From the NCBI GenBank assembly GCA_003242275.1, contig QGUX01000049.1, positions 1-15,713 of the forward strand: 15,713 nucleotides of DNA, given 5' to 3'. The position numbers were made by a program, and so were the translations under genes. Position 1 is the stretch's first letter, and every line of letters begins with the position of its first letter. The notes under the pieces were generated by a model, which saw only the letters and a program-made list of their open reading frames with translations, was not told the DNA's origin and did no database searches. Positions 15,391 to 15,713 of this stretch are shown here, in pieces. The DNA comes from Pseudomonadota bacterium. Lineage in GTDB: Bacteria > Pseudomonadota > Gammaproteobacteria > Steroidobacterales > Steroidobacteraceae.

Positions 15391-15713
15391 CTACTGCGGA
15401 TGGATCTGCGCGCCGGCGATGTGGTCCTGGTAGTCCTCGTTGGCGCGCGCGACCAGATAGGCGTTCAGCGCCTCCACCTCGGCCTGGCCCAGCAGGTCCT
15501 TGAACGGCTGCATGCCCTTCTCACGCAGCTCGGGCGTGCTCTCCAGCACGATGGTGGCGAAGTTGCGGCGCGTCTCGGGCGTCATCCAGCGCAGGTCCTT
15601 CAGGCCGCCGATGGCGTTCTCGCCATGGCAGCGCGAGCAGGTCTCGCCGAAGATGCGCCGGCCCTCGCGCACCTGCGCCTCGGAGGCGCGCAGCGGCGGC
15701 GGCGCCGGGATCT
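15391..15713 (-). CDS. Quinohemoprotein (PQQ) alcohol dehydrogenase, C-terminal cytochrome c domain (5' end outside window)
   Basis: The frame is open to the window edge; the visible part is the last 106 residues. It is a cytochrome c domain with heme attachment CSRCH and the later Met in KGMQPFKDLL as probable axial ligand. The proline-rich lead-in IPAPPP, VREGRRIFGETCSRCHGENA and the ending VEALNAYLVARANEDYQ resemble the C-terminal heme domain of type II quinohemoprotein alcohol dehydrogenases, where a PQQ eight-bladed propeller precedes it and the heme passes electrons on. The PQQ domain is outside the window, so a free cytochrome c or another heme fusion is possible. These enzymes are periplasmic. 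An internal GTG (15670-15672) only looks like a start; coding continues upstream. Confidence 0.7.
   Translation of the reverse strand, partial: IPAPPPLRASEAQVREGRRIFGETCSRCHGENAIGGLKDLRWMTPETRRNFATIVLESTPELREKGMQPFKDLLGQAEVEALNAYLVARANEDYQDHIAGAQIHPQ

Noticed and set aside
12426..15503. Very long open frame (1025 codons) on the plus strand opposite the two-component and lipoprotein genes
   Set aside because: It is antisense to well-supported genes, rich in His, Arg, Gln and Gly as expected for a shadow frame in GC-rich DNA, and shows no domain.

Overview
The window is GC-rich, densely coded bacterial chromosome, most likely from a gammaproteobacterium on or near the Xanthomonadales/Nevskiales branch. 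That placement is inferred from an Mla phospholipid-transport operon, a SUF iron-sulfur operon led by an Rrf2 regulator and using SufU plus SufT (no sufA or sufE here), SixA-type phosphatases, and two promoters whose -10 box lies so close to the ATG that the mRNA may be leaderless. No marker gene is present, so the taxonomy is tentative.

Layout. (1) 1-133: the right end of an IS481-family insertion sequence, with the transposase C-terminus and an NCTAGN target site. (2) 174-956 (+): mlaA, the outer-membrane lipoprotein of the Mla pathway, convergent with the rest of the system. (3) 5008 down to 1000 (-): a class I fructose-bisphosphate aldolase gene, then mlaF-mlaE-mlaD-mlaC-mlaB, closely spaced and probably one transcript. 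A hairpin separates mlaA from mlaB. (4) 5211-5249: a sigma70-type promoter overlapped by an IscR-like palindrome, divergent from the aldolase promoter. (5) 5284-12416 (+): nine tightly packed genes, sufR-sufB-sufC-sufD-sufS-sufU-sufT and two tandem sixA-like phosphohistidine phosphatases. (6) 14636 down to 12408 (-): a two-component system with a MASE1 histidine kinase and a FixJ/LuxR-type response regulator, converging on and slightly overlapping the second sixA. (7) 15713 down to 14835 (-): the C-terminal cytochrome c domain of what looks like a quinohemoprotein (PQQ) alcohol dehydrogenase, then a SnoaL/NTF2-like lipoprotein and a strong hairpin.

How the genes work together. MlaA (outer membrane), MlaC (periplasm) and MlaFEDB (inner-membrane ABC complex) move phospholipids between the membranes. 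SufS supplies sulfur and SufU accepts it. SufBCD is the scaffold on which clusters are built, and SufT helps mature targets. The Rrf2 regulator probably senses cluster status and controls the operon from the palindrome at its promoter. The role of the two SixA-like enzymes at the operon end is unknown, and their pairing is the most curious feature of the window. I found no clearly novel system, CRISPR array, tRNA or rRNA. No gene-free stretch exceeds 300 bases; the longest are 5009-5283 (two promoters and an operator) and 14637-14834 (a promoter and a hairpin).
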